Source: CAYFVR01 sp964346545
GTDB lineage: Bacteria; Desulfobacterota; Desulfobacteria; Desulfobacterales; Desulfococcaceae
Reading direction: 5' to 3'
Length of the DNA: 6,744 nucleotides
Assembly: GCA_964346545.1 (NCBI GenBank)
Contig: CAYFVR010000257.1
Location: 1 to 6,744 of the forward strand
Shown here piece after piece: positions 4,879 to 6,744 of this stretch. The position numbers and the translations under genes were made by a program. A model generated the notes under the pieces. That model was given only the letters and a program-made list of their open reading frames with translations. It made no database searches and had not been told where the DNA came from. The first letter of the stretch is position 1. Every line of letters starts with the position of its first letter.

Positions 4879-6684
4879 ATGAAGCTGAAAATCGGGATTG
4901 ACATCTACGGGGTGGCGGATACGGACGCGGCGGCCTTTTCGGAGCTGACCCACCTGCTGGTGGGGGGCGGCCACGAGGTCCATCTGCTGACGGGTACGGA
5001 GTGGAACGACGCCCTGGAACGCTGGCTGCGGGACGAACTGGGGCTGGTCTGGACCCACGCCTTTTCGGTGACCAGCCACCACAAGGCCATCGGCACGGAA
5101 ATCCTCTGGATCGACGGCCATCCCCACGTGGACGAGGAGACCTGGAACCGGACCAAGGCGGAATACTGCGCCCGCAACGGCGTCCATCTCCACCTGGACG
5201 ACTCCCCCGTCTACGGCCGGTTTTTCGAGACGCCCTACGCCAAATACTATCCCAACCGGCGACCGGCCCGGCCCGTTCCCGTGGCGATTCTGGGCGGATC
5301 GTTCAACCCGGTGACCAACGCCCACCTGGCCGTGGCCCACGCCATCCTGCGCGAAATGCCCACCATCCGGCAGGTCTGGCTCATGCCGGCCTACCAGCAC
5401 CCGTTCGAAAAGCACAACGCCTACTCGCTGAACCGGGTGAAAATGCTCCGGATGGTGGAGACCCAACGAGTTCGGTATTTCGGCTACGAGATCGACCACA
5501 AGCTGACCGGGGAAACCTACGTCACCTTTTCCCGCCTGTTGCAGGACCCGGACTACCAGGACAAGTACGAATTCCACATGGCGGTCGGCTCCGACTGCGT
5601 GCTGGATTTCGACCGAAAGTGGCGCCACGCCGAGGAGCTGGCCCGGATCGTGAAGTTCATCGTGGTCCCCCGCCCCGACGCGCCGCTGGACGACTACGAC
5701 GGCCTGCTCTCCCGCCCGCCCCACACGATTCTGGAAAACGTGGAAATGCCGGACATCAGCTCCACCCAGGTGCGGCGGCGACGGCGGGAGGGGAAATCCA
5801 TCCGCGGGCTGGTGCCCGAACGGGTGGAGCGGTTCATCTTGGAGCACGGGCTGTATCGGGAGGACGGCGAAGAGGCGCGGTACGGCGGCGAGGTGCCGGG
5901 GGACGTTTCCGGAGAAACGGCCGCGCGCAAAGCGGCGAGGAGCGACGAAGCCCGCGGCGAGGCAACCGGTCCCCAAGCCGAGGCGCCGGAAAGTCTGGAC
6001 GCCTACCCCAAGCCGGCGGTTCGGGTGGACATCGCCATCTGCACCATCCGGGACGACGACCTGAAGGTGCTGCTGATTCGGCGGGAACACCCGCCCTTCG
6101 AGGGACGGTGGGCCATTCCCGGCGGCTTCGTGGACGTGGACCGGGACGAAAGCGTGGAAGGCACGGCGGCCCGCCAATTGGAGGCGGAGACGGGGCTGCG
6201 GGACATGTTCATCGAGCAGCTAAAGACCTACGGCGAGGTGGAACGGGACCCGCGCGGCCGGGTGGTCGCGGTGGGCTATTACGCGCTGGTGGCCTGGGAC
6301 CGGCTGAAGCGGCAGAACATTCGCACGTCGGAGGCGGGGGCCAAGTGGTTTTCGCTGAAGGATTTCCGGCGGGAGCTGTCCTTTTTGGACGCGGAGCCGG
6401 CCTTCGACCACGCTCGGATTCTGGACGACCTGCTGACGCGGCTTCGGGGCAAAATCTCCTACACGCCCATCGCCTTCGAGCTGGTGCCCGAGCGGTTCAC
6501 CTGGCCGGAGCTGCGCCGGGTCTACGAGATCGTGCTGGACAAGCCGCTGGACGCCGCCAACTTCAAACGAAAAATCCGATCCATGTACCGCATCCGGGAG
6601 CTGAAGGGACGCGGGGCGACGACCTCGGTGGGGCGGCCGCCCAGGCGGCTGAAATTGGAGGGGGTGAAGGAGATGTATGTGTAA
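4879..6684 (+). CDS. nadD-nrtR: HAD-like / NadD-type adenylyltransferase / NrtR-like (Nudix + winged helix) fusion
   Basis: The 601-residue protein has four parts. (1) Residues 1-125 are HAD-like: IGIDIYGV with Asp8 but Tyr10 where the second Asp of DxD is expected, LLTGT (Thr38), and LHLDDSP (Asp107-Asp108). (2) Residues 133-326 form a NaMN/NMN adenylyltransferase: GGSFNPVTNAHL (139-150), MPAYQHPFEKH, NRVKML, VGSD, IVVPRP, and SSTQVRRRRREGKSIRGLVP (294-313) ending HGLY, the NadD C-terminal signature. (3) Residues 327-376 are a charged Ala/Glu/Gly linker. (4) Residues 380-601 are NrtR-like: a Nudix domain (PPFEGRWAIPGGFV at 405-418) and a winged helix (FTWPELRRVYEIVLDKPLD at 540-558, NFKRKIRSM, GRPPRRLKL). 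The Nudix box reads RQLEAETGL, losing two of three metal-binding glutamates, typical of ligand-sensing NrtR. Expected role: NaAD (or NAD) synthesis plus repression of NAD genes, probably including its own operon. It follows the nicotinamidase gene by 37 bp with a weak ribosome site, suggesting coupled translation. The frame is continuous, so fusion by a frameshift error is not needed. Confidence 0.88.
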   Translation: MKLKIGIDIYGVADTDAAAFSELTHLLVGGGHEVHLLTGTEWNDALERWLRDELGLVWTHAFSVTSHHKAIGTEILWIDGHPHVDEETWNRTKAEYCARNGVHLHLDDSPVYGRFFETPYAKYYPNRRPARPVPVAILGGSFNPVTNAHLAVAHAILREMPTIRQVWLMPAYQHPFEKHNAYSLNRVKMLRMVETQRVRYFGYEIDHKLTGETYVTFSRLLQDPDYQDKYEFHMAVGSDCVLDFDRKWRHAEELARIVKFIVVPRPDAPLDDYDGLLSRPPHTILENVEMPDISSTQVRRRRREGKSIRGLVPERVERFILEHGLYREDGEEARYGGEVPGDVSGETAARKAARSDEARGEATGPQAEAPESLDAYPKPAVRVDIAICTIRDDDLKVLLIRREHPPFEGRWAIPGGFVDVDRDESVEGTAARQLEAETGLRDMFIEQLKTYGEVERDPRGRVVAVGYYALVAWDRLKRQNIRTSEAGAKWFSLKDFRRELSFLDAEPAFDHARILDDLLTRLRGKISYTPIAFELVPERFTWPELRRVYEIVLDKPLDAANFKRKIRSMYRIRELKGRGATTSVGRPPRRLKLEGVKEMYV

Positions 6685-6744
6685 AGGTTTTCAAAAGGGG
6701 AAGGACGAGATTCGGGATCAACCCATTTATTCCGCAAGGGCTTC
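6685..6744. other. Short 3' flank without a recognisable feature
   Basis: It contains GGGGAAGGA (about 6698-6706), which looks like a ribosome site, but no ATG follows before the window ends. No terminator hairpin is visible after the fusion gene, so the operon may continue to the right. Confidence 0.3.

Noticed and set aside
4726..6177. A 483-codon minus-strand open frame opposite the fusion gene
   Set aside because: The translation is Val/Gly/His/Pro-rich shadow sequence without domains, and the plus-strand frame has unmistakable NadD and NrtR signatures.

Overview
The window is GC-rich (G/C dominates third codon positions) and densely coding. Protein style, good Shine-Dalgarno sites and gene content suggest a Gram-negative anaerobe-type bacterium, possibly Desulfobacterota (delta-proteobacterial sulfate reducers and relatives). 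That assignment is an inference from protein flavour only; there is no rRNA or other marker here.

Layout. The left part (1-2551) lies on the minus strand and concerns acyl-CoA metabolism. It holds an enoyl-CoA hydratase/isomerase family gene (1784-2551), then a 220-bp palindrome-rich spacer, then an NDP-forming acyl-CoA synthetase that runs off the left edge (1-1563). A divergent control region (about 2552-2794) carries one sigma70-like promoter in each direction, both of the form TTGACAA-spacer-AGGGT. The right part (2795-6684) is a plus-strand cluster for pyridine nucleotide salvage: nicotinate phosphoribosyltransferase (pncB), a large-form nicotinamidase-like cysteine hydrolase, and a 601-residue multidomain protein.

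The most notable item is that last gene (4879-6684). Read in order it contains a HAD-like domain with a damaged motif I, a NadD-type nicotinate/nicotinamide mononucleotide adenylyltransferase, a charged low-complexity linker, and a complete NrtR-like module (a Nudix domain with a degenerate Nudix box plus a C-terminal winged helix). NrtR proteins repress NAD biosynthesis and salvage genes and respond to ADP-ribose-type ligands. One polypeptide would therefore carry an NAD-forming enzyme and the regulator of the pathway, and its gene sits in the operon it probably controls. The arrangement is analogous to enterobacterial NadR (HTH + NMN adenylyltransferase + ribosylnicotinamide kinase), but it is built from unrelated regulatory parts.

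Together the three plus-strand genes give nicotinamide -> nicotinate -> nicotinate mononucleotide -> nicotinate adenine dinucleotide. The final amidation step (NadE) is not in the window. No tRNA, rRNA, CRISPR, transposase gene or phage gene was seen.
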